A DNA stretch of 64,000 nt, from the NCBI GenBank assembly GCA_910578555.1, contig CAJTPS010000001.1:267438-331437 (forward strand), given 5' to 3'. Each line of letters begins with the position of its first letter. The first letter of the stretch is position 1. Below the pieces are notes generated by a model. It ran no database searches, had not been told where the DNA came from, and was given only the letters and a program-made list of their open reading frames with translations. Position numbers and translations under genes: made by a program. Positions 17,557 to 27,094 of this stretch are shown here, piece after piece. The stretch is from an uncultured Lachnospiraceae bacterium. Its GTDB lineage: Bacteria; Bacillota; Clostridia; Lachnospirales; Lachnospiraceae.

Positions 17557-17633
17557 CGAAACGAAGCTAAAATAGTGACGGTATTTTTATCAAATTATTT
17601 CGGTATTTTTATATTTATAAATTTTTTATAATA

Positions 17634-17686
17634 AATGCATTACAGGAGATATATTGATCAGATCGATCTCCTGTGATGCATTTTTT
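17634..17686 (+). terminator. Rho-independent terminator between kinase and transporter genes
   Basis: AATGCAT and ACAGGAGAT pair with ATCTCCTGT and ATGCATT, with an unpaired base on each side of the stem. It is followed by TTTTTT (17681-17686). It separates kinase transcription from the permease operon. Confidence 0.8.
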
Positions 17687-17773
17687 CATTTTGCATAAGT
17701 AGGAATTATGAAAAGGGGAATTCCGGCCATGCAGAATATGTCATATAAACTGATATAGAAAGGATGAGCGGAT

Positions 17774-18715
17774 ATGAGTGTTAAGAAAAGGCAGAAGGAA
17801 AAAGTGATCAAACAGAAATTCAGTATGCAGCTGATGTGGAAACAGCGATATTTATTATTGATGTCGGTTCCCTTCCTGATCTGGCTGATCATTTTCAAGT
17901 ACATACCCCTGTGGGGATGGACGATGGCGTTTCAGGATGTGCGTCCGAAGACACTGGCGCAGCCTTTCTGGCAGAGACCTTTTGTCGGGGTATCTAATTT
18001 CATTAAAGCATTTCAGGATCGTATCTTCGGGCAGGTTATGCTTAACACGGTCGGGCTGAGTATTCTGGGTATCACGGTTGGAACGATCATGGCGATCTTA
18101 TTTGCCCTGATGTTAAATGAAATACGATTCGTGAAATTCAAGAAGATCACGCAGACCATCTCTTATCTGCCGCATTTCGTGTCGTGGGTGGTTATTGCCA
18201 GTATCGCCAAGATGGTATTAAACGATGGCGGTATGCTGGACACGGCGCTGCATACGAAACTGGGACTGATGAGTACGAATACGCCGCTCTTCTGGTTTAC
18301 GGTCGTTCTGATCAATACCTGGAAAGAAGTGGGATGGGATGCCATCGTATACCTGTCCGCTATGGCGGGTATCGATTCGGGCTTATATGAGGCGGCGAAG
18401 GTGGACGGTGCGAACCGTCTGCAGAGAATCTGGCACATTACGCTGCCGGGCATTAAGCCTACGGTAGTGGTGCTGCTGATCATGAGTATCGGCGGTGCGC
18501 TGAATGTAGGTATGGAGCGCCAGATGCTCTTAAGCAACGGTATTGTGCAGGATCACGCAATGGTGCTTTCCTGGTTCTCTTATGTCAGAGGTATCGGCAA
18601 CAGCAATTACGGTCTGGGTACTGCGATCGGTATGTTCCAGTCACTGGTCGGCATAGCGCTTCTGTTCATTGCGAATAAAGTTGCAGGTTTACTCGGCGAG
18701 AGCAGACTGATATAA
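17774..18715 (+). CDS. Sugar ABC transporter permease (LplB/YteP type)
   Basis: 313 residues with six predicted membrane helices and the ATPase-contact EAA motif (EAAKVDGANRLQRIWHITLPG, near 205-225). It is one of two permeases of a CUT1-type importer for oligosaccharides. It starts behind AAAGGATG and is separated by 12 bp from the second permease. No ATPase gene is present in this locus, so a shared MsmX-type ATPase elsewhere is expected. Confidence 0.92.
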   Translation: MSVKKRQKEKVIKQKFSMQLMWKQRYLLLMSVPFLIWLIIFKYIPLWGWTMAFQDVRPKTLAQPFWQRPFVGVSNFIKAFQDRIFGQVMLNTVGLSILGITVGTIMAILFALMLNEIRFVKFKKITQTISYLPHFVSWVVIASIAKMVLNDGGMLDTALHTKLGLMSTNTPLFWFTVVLINTWKEVGWDAIVYLSAMAGIDSGLYEAAKVDGANRLQRIWHITLPGIKPTVVVLLIMSIGGALNVGMERQMLLSNGIVQDHAMVLSWFSYVRGIGNSNYGLGTAIGMFQSLVGIALLFIANKVAGLLGESRLI

Positions 18716-18727
18716 GGAGGGGACACC

Positions 18728-19615
18728 ATGGCAAATGTGAAAAGCAGCAGGATCAAGAGTCGGGATAATATTTTAGATTACATATTGTTGGTTGTGTTCA
18801 TATTTCTGGTCATTGTTACGGTATATCCGTTTTTAAATGTTCTGGCGATATCCTTCAATGATCCGATCGACACGATGCGAAACATCAATTTCATCATACC
18901 GAGAGAGTTTACGTGGAGCAATTACGCTTATGTATTCCGGGAGAACAATCTGGGGCAGGCATTTATCCTCTCGGTATTAAGAACGGTAATCGGCGCGGGC
19001 GCGGGCGTGATCTGTACCGCTATGCTGGCCTATGTGCTGAGCAGGAAAGATTTCTATTTTAACAAGGTATTTACCACATTGTTTGTTATTACCATGTATG
19101 TCAGCGGCGGACTGATTCCGGAGTATTTGCTGCTTATGAGAGACTTAAAGCTGGGTAATAACTTCCTCGTGTACATCATACCGGGGCTGATCTGGGTCTA
19201 CAATATGATTCTGGTGCGCTCTTTTATCGAAGGACTGCCGATGGCATTACAGGAAGCGGCGAGAGTGGACGGGGCCAATGACTTTATCATCTGGGCGCGA
19301 ATCGTACTGCCCCTGTGTAAACCGGTGCTGGCGACGGTAGCGTTGTTCTACGCAGTAGGACAGTGGAACTCTTTCATGGATACTTACCTGTATGCCAAGG
19401 AACTGCCGACGCTGCAGTATGTGTTGTATGAGATTATGGAGAAGGCGACGGTCAAGATTGATCCGCATTCGGCGGAGCAGGTTAAGAATGCCGTATCACC
19501 GCTGTCCGTGCGTATGGCGGTAACGATTGTAGCGACAGTGCCGATCCTGATCGTATATCCGTTCCTGCAGAAGTATTTCGTAGGCGGCATGACGGTAGGC
19601 GCGGTCAAGGACTGA
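18728..19615 (+). CDS. Sugar ABC transporter permease (LplC/YtcP type)
   Basis: 295 residues, six membrane helices, EAA motif EAARVDGANDFIIWARIVLPL near 183-203. The C-terminal signature FLQKYFVGGMTVGAVKD is typical of this CUT1 permease subfamily. AAGGAGG precedes the ATG. It is followed after about 115 bp by the solute-binding lipoprotein gene; the gap holds a small inverted repeat (TGTAC at 19664, GTACA at 19675). Confidence 0.92.
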   Translation: MANVKSSRIKSRDNILDYILLVVFIFLVIVTVYPFLNVLAISFNDPIDTMRNINFIIPREFTWSNYAYVFRENNLGQAFILSVLRTVIGAGAGVICTAMLAYVLSRKDFYFNKVFTTLFVITMYVSGGLIPEYLLLMRDLKLGNNFLVYIIPGLIWVYNMILVRSFIEGLPMALQEAARVDGANDFIIWARIVLPLCKPVLATVALFYAVGQWNSFMDTYLYAKELPTLQYVLYEIMEKATVKIDPHSAEQVKNAVSPLSVRMAVTIVATVPILIVYPFLQKYFVGGMTVGAVKD

Positions 19616-19729
19616 TACCGCAGGAAAGATCTGCAGGTTTTCAAGTTATGGTATTTATATGGATGTACAGTTACGTACAACATACAAATATAAATGATGC
19701 AATGTGAAGCAACAGAAGGGAGAAAAAGT

Positions 19730-21463
19730 ATGAAAAGTAAGAAGATTTGTGCATTGTTACTGGCAGTAACGATGGTAGCCGGCACACTTGCCGGTTGTGG
19801 AGGCGGGGATGCACCTGCTGCAGATACAGGCAGTACGACAACTACCGATGACGGCGCTGCAGACGACGGCGCGGCTGCGACAGATGATGGCGGAAGCGCA
19901 GCGTCCGGAGAAGTGATCGAGTTGACATTCTTCAACGCGGATGCAAACCAGGATGATCCCTGGACAGATCCCGTGGCAGAGGCAATTACGGCAGCAACCG
20001 GCGTTAAGTTAAAGACGACACGTCCTGTGGGCGGTAACGACGAGAGTGAAGCGGTTGCGCTGATGATTGCGGAGCAGAACTATCCGGATATCATCTTTGC
20101 GAAAGGTTCCGCAGGAAATATGATTGACGCAGGCGCGATGATGGATATGACAGACCTGATCGAGCAGTATGGTCCCAATATCAAGAAGCTCTACGGCGAC
20201 GAGTTTGAGAAGTTAAAACAGTCCGCAGATGACCCGTCCATTTATCAGTTATCCGCTTATAATGTTGGCGGTACGAAATTTAAGGATGCAGGAAATCTTC
20301 AGGTTCAGTGGGCAGCGCTGAAAGCGAAGGACTATAAGATTCCGCAGTCTCTGGAAGAACTGGAGACCATGATTAAAGATTATATTGCCGAGCATCCTAC
20401 GACTGATGAGGGACTGGATATGATTGGTATCAGCTTATCCACTTCCGACTGGCACTGGCTGATCACACTTGGTAATCCGGCAGGTTTCATTGCAGACGGC
20501 GCGCCGGATAACGGACAGTGGATCGTAACATCGGACAACAAGGGGATGTATAAGTTCCGCTCCGATAAGGAGAGAGAATATTTCAAATGGTTATGCCGTA
20601 TGTACAACGAAGGTATACTTGATCCTGAATTTGCAACACAGACCCACGAAGATTATATTGCAAAGATCGCATCCGGTCGTGTCGTTGCCTTATTTGATAA
20701 GGATTGGGATTATCAGGATGGTGAGAAGGTACTGAAAGCAGACGGTAAATATGAACTCACTTATGCAGGGCTTCCGACATGTATCGATGAGAATACAAAA
20801 TGTCCTTCCCTCATGTATCAGGGTCTGACAACAGGAACCGGCGTAGGCATCACAACTTCCTGTAAAGATCCTGTTGCAGCAATCAAGTTCATTGATTTCC
20901 TTTGCTCTGACGAAGGCCAGGTACTCAACAAATGGGGTATCGAAGGCGTGAATTACTTCATCGACGATGAGGGGCACCGTTACAGAACAGAAGAAGAGAT
21001 CAAGTATTCTCAGGAAGATGCAGATTACTCCAAGAAGACTGGTGTCGGTTTCCACAATTACCCGTTCCCGTCTTACGGTGACGGTATCCTGGATCCTACA
21101 GGCAGCACTTATACAACGACAAGCAAAGACGCCGTAATCAACGAGTATAACGTAGAAGAAAAAGCGGCAGTTGAGGCATGGGGCGTAGAGTTGATCGTAG
21201 ATATGTTCCCGCAGCCGGATGAGTTCGAGACACCTGACTATTCTCCGCTCTGGGCATACGCTATGCCGCTTGAGTTCTCGGAGATCGTAGATAAACTGGA
21301 CGAAGTTGCATGGTCTGCACTGATCAAGTGCGTAACCGGCACCGAGGCGGAGTTTGACGCAAACTATGACGCGATGATCGCTGAGTTAGAGGCAACCGGC
21401 ATGAGCGAGGCGGAAGAGATGATGACTGCCATTATTGCCGAGAAGGTTGCAATCGTTCAGTAA
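19730..21463 (+). CDS. Extracellular sugar-binding lipoprotein of the ABC importer
   Basis: 577 residues from the ATG at 19730, behind AGGGAGAAAA; the frame extends 12 codons upstream without support. The signal peptide ends in a lipobox (LAGC, Cys near 23), followed by a Gly/Ala/Asp/Thr-rich linker to about 62. The remainder is a family-1 solute-binding fold of the LplA/YtcQ type, longer than maltose-binding relatives. It should deliver oligosaccharides to the two permeases upstream. A hairpin after the stop ends the operon. Confidence 0.9.
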   Translation: MKSKKICALLLAVTMVAGTLAGCGGGDAPAADTGSTTTTDDGAADDGAAATDDGGSAASGEVIELTFFNADANQDDPWTDPVAEAITAATGVKLKTTRPVGGNDESEAVALMIAEQNYPDIIFAKGSAGNMIDAGAMMDMTDLIEQYGPNIKKLYGDEFEKLKQSADDPSIYQLSAYNVGGTKFKDAGNLQVQWAALKAKDYKIPQSLEELETMIKDYIAEHPTTDEGLDMIGISLSTSDWHWLITLGNPAGFIADGAPDNGQWIVTSDNKGMYKFRSDKEREYFKWLCRMYNEGILDPEFATQTHEDYIAKIASGRVVALFDKDWDYQDGEKVLKADGKYELTYAGLPTCIDENTKCPSLMYQGLTTGTGVGITTSCKDPVAAIKFIDFLCSDEGQVLNKWGIEGVNYFIDDEGHRYRTEEEIKYSQEDADYSKKTGVGFHNYPFPSYGDGILDPTGSTYTTTSKDAVINEYNVEEKAAVEAWGVELIVDMFPQPDEFETPDYSPLWAYAMPLEFSEIVDKLDEVAWSALIKCVTGTEAEFDANYDAMIAELEATGMSEAEEMMTAIIAEKVAIVQ

Positions 21464-21530
21464 GCAGAAACTTCCGGATACAGGAAACAGATGAAATACA
21501 GAGTGTGAAAAATATAATGATATAAATGAG

Positions 21531-21569
21531 CAAGACCTGCCGTATCGGATTACGATGCGGCAGGTCTTG
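21531..21569. terminator. Hairpin between convergent genes
   Basis: CAAGACCTGCCG (21531-21542) pairs perfectly with CGGCAGGTCTTG (21558-21569). The T-run is weak on both sides, so it may end transcripts from both directions with modest efficiency. Confidence 0.6.
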
Positions 21570-21616
21570 TATTGATATAAGGGGGATGGTGTATGATGTG
21601 CAAACCATAGGAAATA

Positions 21617-23266
21617 TCACGCTTTAGGGGCATTTTTTTGTGGGGGGGGGTATTTTCCGTTTTCTGTATCGAGTCCCTGTCCTTTGCGGAATTCCGCAGG
21701 ACTTTCGCCCACGTATTTTTTGAATTTCTTATGAAAATAATCTACATTCTTATAGCCTACCTGTTCGGCAATCTCATACACTTTCAGCTGATTTTCCAGA
21801 AGCAGCTGTTTGGAATGTTCGATTCTACGGTGATCCACGTAGGAGTTAAAGTTCTCTCCGACGGCTTTGCTGAAGATCTTACCGAGATAGGCGCTGTTGT
21901 AGCCGAACAGAGGGGCGATCGTTTCGAGTTTAATATTTTCCCGGAAATGGTGGTCAATATAGTAGAGCACATCGTCTAAAATCGTATCTCTGGACGGGTT
22001 GCCTGTGGCGTCCATAATCATTTCAAACTGTTTCGAAAGGAACTGGATGATCTCATAGAGATATTTGCAGTTATTCATGAACTCCAGCACAGACGAATTT
22101 GAAGAAAAAGGAATCTTCGCAGATGCGTAGGTACGGTTCATCGTTTCCTTGATCTGCAGATAGAGATCTGTCAGAAACAATTTAATATCGCGTGCTTCAC
22201 AGGGTACATACAGGAGTTGTTCTTCCAGTTCGGAGAGCACGGCAACAGTCATTCTGCGGTTGTAGGATTGTATATAATCCGCAAAACGGTCCGCATATTC
22301 TGTCAAGGCGGATTCACTCAGGGTAAAAACGATCCGGTCCGGGTCCGCCAGGGAGGAAGAAGCATTTGCGGAGAGCTCCGGCAGCAACTCATAGCCCATT
22401 GCATGCAGCTCCCGCTTGCAGAAGAAGCGGCGCGTTAATAGCGCGGCGGCATCTGCATAAGAAAGATGGATATCCTCCGGTACGGATACAGGTCTGCCGT
22501 AAGCTAAGAACATGGATTCCAGCGGACTTCCAGCCTGTGCAGTATTATTGTCAAAGCGCTCCAGAAAGTCGGAGAGCCTGTTAAGTCCGTGGGAACCCTT
22601 TAACAGTACAACATCTTTATGATTTATTTCCAGATGTTCAAAGATGTTATTATCGCGGTTGATTACTTTGAGAAGTTCCGCGAATGTATAAGGCGCGGCG
22701 GCAGCCTGCGTATGAAAGTTCTCGCAGATCACGACCTGATAGACTTCTGCGGTCAGACAGAAGTGATCCAGATCCTGATCGGATAACGGTGTGCTCAGGA
22801 TGCCGGTCAGAAGTTCCTGCAGCACGACACTTTTTGCCTTCTTTTGTAATTCCGTAAAATGGGTGGAGTGACGTTTCTCCTGTGCCAATTCCTGTTTGAT
22901 CTCGGAGACAGTCTGATAGAGTTCGTCCTCGTCGATGGGTTTGGTGAGATAGAACCTGACGCCGCTTTTAATGGCTTCCTGCGCATACCCGAAATCAGAA
23001 TAGCCGCTTAATATGATGCATTTACCTTGAAAACCGGCTTCTCTGGCACGGCGGATCACTTCTGTACCAAGCATTTTAGGCATTTTAACATCCAACAAAA
23101 CAAGACCGGGATTCAGCGCGAGAATGCGCGAGAGCGCTTCTTCGCCATTGGAGGCTTCACCGCATATGGTAAAGCCCAGTTCGTCCCAGTCTACAATACA
23201 TTTTAAACCCTCACGGATAGAGGATTCATCGTCAGCTATCAGTAAAGTATCATAATTTTGATTCAT
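21617..23266 (-). CDS. YesN-type response regulator, receiver plus AraC HTH
   Basis: 549 residues from the ATG at 23266, preceded by AGGATGAA; the frame extends 18 codons upstream. The receiver domain (about 5-125) has acidic DD at 12-13 and phospho-acceptor Asp59 in LVLLDVKMPKM, with KP at the usual position (YLTKPID). A long middle region is followed by an AraC HTH pair (about 445-545, YKNVDYFHKKFKKYVGESPAEFRKG). It is the likely partner of the kinase at 15.7 kb. The C-terminal codons run through nine C and seven A in a row (21642-21650 and 21633-21639), a slippage-prone tract. Confidence 0.88.
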   Translation of the reverse strand: MNQNYDTLLIADDESSIREGLKCIVDWDELGFTICGEASNGEEALSRILALNPGLVLLDVKMPKMLGTEVIRRAREAGFQGKCIILSGYSDFGYAQEAIKSGVRFYLTKPIDEDELYQTVSEIKQELAQEKRHSTHFTELQKKAKSVVLQELLTGILSTPLSDQDLDHFCLTAEVYQVVICENFHTQAAAAPYTFAELLKVINRDNNIFEHLEINHKDVVLLKGSHGLNRLSDFLERFDNNTAQAGSPLESMFLAYGRPVSVPEDIHLSYADAAALLTRRFFCKRELHAMGYELLPELSANASSSLADPDRIVFTLSESALTEYADRFADYIQSYNRRMTVAVLSELEEQLLYVPCEARDIKLFLTDLYLQIKETMNRTYASAKIPFSSNSSVLEFMNNCKYLYEIIQFLSKQFEMIMDATGNPSRDTILDDVLYYIDHHFRENIKLETIAPLFGYNSAYLGKIFSKAVGENFNSYVDHRRIEHSKQLLLENQLKVYEIAEQVGYKNVDYFHKKFKKYVGESPAEFRKGQGLDTENGKYPPPQKNAPKA

Positions 23267-23334
23267 TTCATCCTGCCTCACGTATATGAATATAGTAGCA
23301 TGAAAGCATAAAAGGTGCAAGAACAGCGGTGCTG

Positions 23335-24819
23335 TTACGTTACGGATACTTTGATTACAATGGGAAAATCACTGTGAACATGCTTCGCCGTGATGTGCAG
23401 TCCATCCTCGTCAACGGCGTAAACAGGCGCCTCGGAAAAACCGAGGATTTCCACGCTGCGGATTATGCCGTGGAAATTCGGTTTGTTGGCATCCGGTGTC
23501 TTCGCGAGGGCGCGGATCGTGATATGACCGTCATCCGGACAGCGCAGGCAGGTCGCATAGATGCAGCCGCAGCCGGCGGTAAAGCGGAAGTCCCGGCTGG
23601 TGTAGACAGGAGCGGAGGCGTCGCTGAACTGTCCTTCCGTCTCGGCGGTCGGTCCCTCCGCGGCATAGCGCCATGGTTTGGTGTTATAGACCGCTTCTCC
23701 GTTTACAGCCAGCCACTTGCCGATCTGCGTTAAGATGGCAGCGTCCTCTTTGGCGAAGGAGCCGTCGGCCATGGGTCCCACATTCAGCAGAAGATTGCCG
23801 TTCTTGCTGACAACGTCTATGAGATAACAGATCAGTTCACAGGCGCTCTTATAGTCCAGTGAAGTGGTGTAACACCAGGAGTTGCGGGCGATCGCAGTGT
23901 CAGTCTGCCAGTGATAGGGTCTGGCGTCTGCGAATTTACCGCGTTCCACGTCTACGATACCGCTGCCGAAAGCCATAGCATCGTGCTTGTAGCAGATGGC
24001 AGTGGGAGTGCCCCACGAGACGCCGCGGTTATAATAGTATGCTGCGATCTTACGCAGGTACGGTTTATATGCTTCATGCTGAATCCACCAATCGAAATAG
24101 AGGATGCGCGGCTGATAGCGGTCTATGATCTCGCAGGTACGGCACAGCCAGTCCTCGAGAAATTCCCGGTCCGGATAGGGTCTGGCGAACAGGTCCTGAT
24201 AATCAGGCTGCGTCTGTTCTGATGGCCAGTAGAAATCGCCGCAGTGCAGCGGTTCCTTAATATCGCTTTCAAAATCTTTGCCGCAGCCCATGAACCAGTG
24301 GTGCTCCGCGCGGTGGGTAGAGGTGCAGAATACCAGCCCCTTTTTCTCAAAAGAGGATTTCAGCTCGCCCAGGATGTCACGCTTGGGGCCCATTTGCGCA
24401 GCGTTATATACGGATAGATCGCTCTGATACATCTGAAAGCCGTCGTGGTGTTCCGCTACAGGGACGACATATCGGGCGCCGGCGGCGGCAAAGGTTTCCG
24501 CCCAGCAGTCGGGGTCGAATTTTTCGGCTGTGAAAAGAGGAATGAAGTCCTTATAGCCGAAATTTTTATGCGGTCCGTAGGTCCTGACATGGTGCTCATA
24601 TTCCGGCGTTCCCTGTATATACATGTTGCGGGAATACCACTCGTTGGCGAATGCAGGCACACTGTAGAGTCCCCAGTGGACGAAAATGCCGAATTTGGCT
24701 TTTGTATACCAGAGCGGCATGTCGAAATCCGTCAGCGATGTCCAGTCATCGTGGTAGGGTCCCCGGGCGATCACGTCGTTGATGTGTGCCAGATATTGTG
24801 ATTTGTCTGTTATTTTCAT
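23335..24819 (-). CDS. GH29 alpha-L-fucosidase
   Basis: 494 residues. It has the GH29 landmarks KFGIFVHWGLYSVPAFANEWY (about 42-62), HHDGF near 122, and the nucleophile Asp243 in ILYFDWWIQH. It lacks a signal peptide and is probably cytoplasmic. It would remove terminal fucose; linkage preference cannot be read. It lies 20 bp downstream of the GH42 gene in the same direction, so the two are probably co-transcribed, GH42 first. With GH31 and GH42 it gives the exo-activities needed for fucosylated xyloglucan side chains. Confidence 0.9.
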   Translation of the reverse strand: MKITDKSQYLAHINDVIARGPYHDDWTSLTDFDMPLWYTKAKFGIFVHWGLYSVPAFANEWYSRNMYIQGTPEYEHHVRTYGPHKNFGYKDFIPLFTAEKFDPDCWAETFAAAGARYVVPVAEHHDGFQMYQSDLSVYNAAQMGPKRDILGELKSSFEKKGLVFCTSTHRAEHHWFMGCGKDFESDIKEPLHCGDFYWPSEQTQPDYQDLFARPYPDREFLEDWLCRTCEIIDRYQPRILYFDWWIQHEAYKPYLRKIAAYYYNRGVSWGTPTAICYKHDAMAFGSGIVDVERGKFADARPYHWQTDTAIARNSWCYTTSLDYKSACELICYLIDVVSKNGNLLLNVGPMADGSFAKEDAAILTQIGKWLAVNGEAVYNTKPWRYAAEGPTAETEGQFSDASAPVYTSRDFRFTAGCGCIYATCLRCPDDGHITIRALAKTPDANKPNFHGIIRSVEILGFSEAPVYAVDEDGLHITAKHVHSDFPIVIKVSVT

Positions 24820-24838
24820 GGGGTATTCTCACTCCTTA

Positions 24839-26854
24839 TTATAATACCAGCAGGATTGCCACGTCCTTAGCCGCTAATGTCAGTGTGTCGCCGCTCTTAT
24901 ACGCCGCATCCGTAAGGATATCTCTGCCGGCGCAGTTAAGCGTAATGTTATGACTCTCCTCATCATGGTTTAAGAAGAACAGGAACGTACCGTTATCATT
25001 GGCGCGCTTTGTCACCTCGATGCAGTCCGGTGTGTCGATGATCGGCCGGATATCAGTGTCCGCACAGATCTCAGCGATCAGCGTGCGGTAGAAAGCCGCA
25101 TTGGAGCGGGTGGCGACATAGTAGGCAGTTCCCTTACCGTAGGTGTTGCGGGTCAGAACCGGCATACCGGCATAGAAATCCTGTTCGTAAGCTGCAAGCG
25201 GCTGCGCGCCTTCGGTGTGCAGCAGGTCGCAGAGCAGAGAAGCCGGGTAAGTCGTGCCCTTGTATACAAAACTGTTATGTGCTTCCTCGGGAAGCGCGTC
25301 TTCTTCCTCCACCCAGATACCGAGGATGTCCCGCAGCTTACCCGGATAGCCGCCGACCGTGACCAGATCGTGATCGTCCACGTAGCCGCTGAAAAATGTG
25401 GTCAGGAAGGTGCCGCCGTCCTGCACGAAGCGGCGGATCTTCTCGTCATAGTCCGGTTTCACCATGTACAGAACAGGAGCCGCTACAAGGCGGTAGGCGG
25501 ACAGGTCGTCCTCCACGCTGATCAGATCCACGGGAATATTCAGGTTGTTGAAAGCCTTGTAATAGTTCAGTATCTCGTCACAGTAGTGCAGATTGACACT
25601 GGGGCCGGCAGAATAGTCCGTGGCCCACCAGTTGTCCCAGTCAAAGACAATAGCCGCCTTCGCGTCTGTTCTTGCACCGAGGGTGAGGGAGCCGATCTTG
25701 TCAAGCTCTGCGCCCAGCGCGGATATTTCACGGAAGATTCTTGTATTTTCGTGACCAGCGTGATCGATGACTGCACCGTGGTATTTTTCACAGGCGCCGA
25801 TGCTTCTTTTGATCTGGAAAAACATGATGGTATCCGAACCGTGCGCCACGGCCTGATAACTCCACAGGCGCATGACGCCGGGGCGTTTCAGCGCGTTGTA
25901 GGGGTGCCAGTTGGTGACGCTGGGCGTCTGCTCCATCAGGGCGAAAGGTTTGCCCTGTTTCAAGCCGCGCATGAGATCGTGCTTGAAGGAAGTGACCTCC
26001 AAAGTGTCATTGTAGGCGGGATAGTTGTCCCAGGAGACGAAATCCATGTACTTCGCCCACATCTGATAATCTAACGGCTGATAATTTCCCATCAGGTTCG
26101 TCGTGATCGGAATATGCGGCGTGATGGCATGGATCGTGTCATATTCCAGCCGGTAACAGTCCAGAATACTCTCTGAGTTAAAACGCCGGTAATCCAGAGA
26201 GATTCCCTGAAAAGTGGTCCGGTTAACGGCGAAATGCTCCGAGAGCATGTTCGGCAGTACGATATCCTCGAAATCATAGAAAGTATGTCCCCAGAAAGCA
26301 GTATCCCATGCTTCATTGACGGCGTCGATGGTCTGGTATTTCTCCTGCAGCCATTTGCGGAATGCGCGTTCGCAGTTTTCACAGTAACACTCCCCGCCGT
26401 ACTCGTTGGAGATGTGCCAGGCCACAATATTGTCATAAGACTGATACCGCTCTGCCAGTTTTCCGGCCAGAGCCTGCGCGTATTTGCGATAGGTCGGGCT
26501 GTTGGGACAGGAATTGTGACGGCCGCCGAATTTACGCTTCATGCCGTTAAATTCTGTTCTCAGGATATCAGGATGCCGTCTGGCCATCCACGCGGGGTGC
26601 GCGCTCGTGGAAGTGGCGAGACAGACTTTCAGACCGTTGCTCGTAACTTTCTCCATGATCCGGTCAAGTTTGTCGAAGCAGTAGGTGTCCTCAGAGGGCT
26701 GCAGGGCTGCCCAGCTGAATACGTTCAGGGTAACGACGTCAATGTGCGCCAGTTTCATCAGACGCATGTCTTCGTCCCAGGTGTCTTCCGGCCACTGCTC
26801 CGGGTTGTAGTCGCCGCCGTACAGGATTTTGTGTACATTGTTATTCTCAATCAT
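24839..26854 (-). CDS. GH42 beta-galactosidase
   Basis: 671 residues, the usual GH42 length. N-terminal ILYGGDYNPEQWP, acid/base Glu151 in HISNEYGG, nucleophile Glu308 in ALMEQTPS, and a Cys cluster (CYCENC, after 154) that binds zinc in many family members. A beta-galactosidase trimerisation domain (about 395-600) and a small C-terminal domain follow. There is no signal peptide. It could act on galacto-oligosaccharides from the GH53 enzymes or on beta-galactosyl side chains in the adjacent oligosaccharide locus. First gene of a GH42-GH29 unit. Confidence 0.92.
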   Translation of the reverse strand: MIENNNVHKILYGGDYNPEQWPEDTWDEDMRLMKLAHIDVVTLNVFSWAALQPSEDTYCFDKLDRIMEKVTSNGLKVCLATSTSAHPAWMARRHPDILRTEFNGMKRKFGGRHNSCPNSPTYRKYAQALAGKLAERYQSYDNIVAWHISNEYGGECYCENCERAFRKWLQEKYQTIDAVNEAWDTAFWGHTFYDFEDIVLPNMLSEHFAVNRTTFQGISLDYRRFNSESILDCYRLEYDTIHAITPHIPITTNLMGNYQPLDYQMWAKYMDFVSWDNYPAYNDTLEVTSFKHDLMRGLKQGKPFALMEQTPSVTNWHPYNALKRPGVMRLWSYQAVAHGSDTIMFFQIKRSIGACEKYHGAVIDHAGHENTRIFREISALGAELDKIGSLTLGARTDAKAAIVFDWDNWWATDYSAGPSVNLHYCDEILNYYKAFNNLNIPVDLISVEDDLSAYRLVAAPVLYMVKPDYDEKIRRFVQDGGTFLTTFFSGYVDDHDLVTVGGYPGKLRDILGIWVEEEDALPEEAHNSFVYKGTTYPASLLCDLLHTEGAQPLAAYEQDFYAGMPVLTRNTYGKGTAYYVATRSNAAFYRTLIAEICADTDIRPIIDTPDCIEVTKRANDNGTFLFFLNHDEESHNITLNCAGRDILTDAAYKSGDTLTLAAKDVAILLVL

Positions 26855-27094
26855 AGCTGGTAGGAATCCTTTCTGTGTAGTCGTATTGATTGTGCCGCGC
26901 CCGCGCGTTATGTATCCGGTAGATGATGAACAGCCGGTTTGATCCGCGCGTGGAACATGCGGTGTATGGGAACAGTATAACGTATTTGCGGCCTGGAAGA
27001 TACTTACTAAATTGCTGATTTATTGCATTTATTTTTAGCAAATTTTTTCCCGGAATCATTACAGAAGCCAGATTGTGTGATAAAATATTCCTGT

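Noticed and set aside
19664..19679. Short TGTAC/GTACA inverted repeat before the solute-binding protein gene as a terminator or operator
   Set aside because: Too short and not followed by a T-run; it is mentioned only within the permease entry as a weak operator candidate.
25217..26074. 285-codon frame antisense to GH42
   Set aside because: No ribosome site and no family features; the opposite strand encodes a complete GH42 with its catalytic residues.
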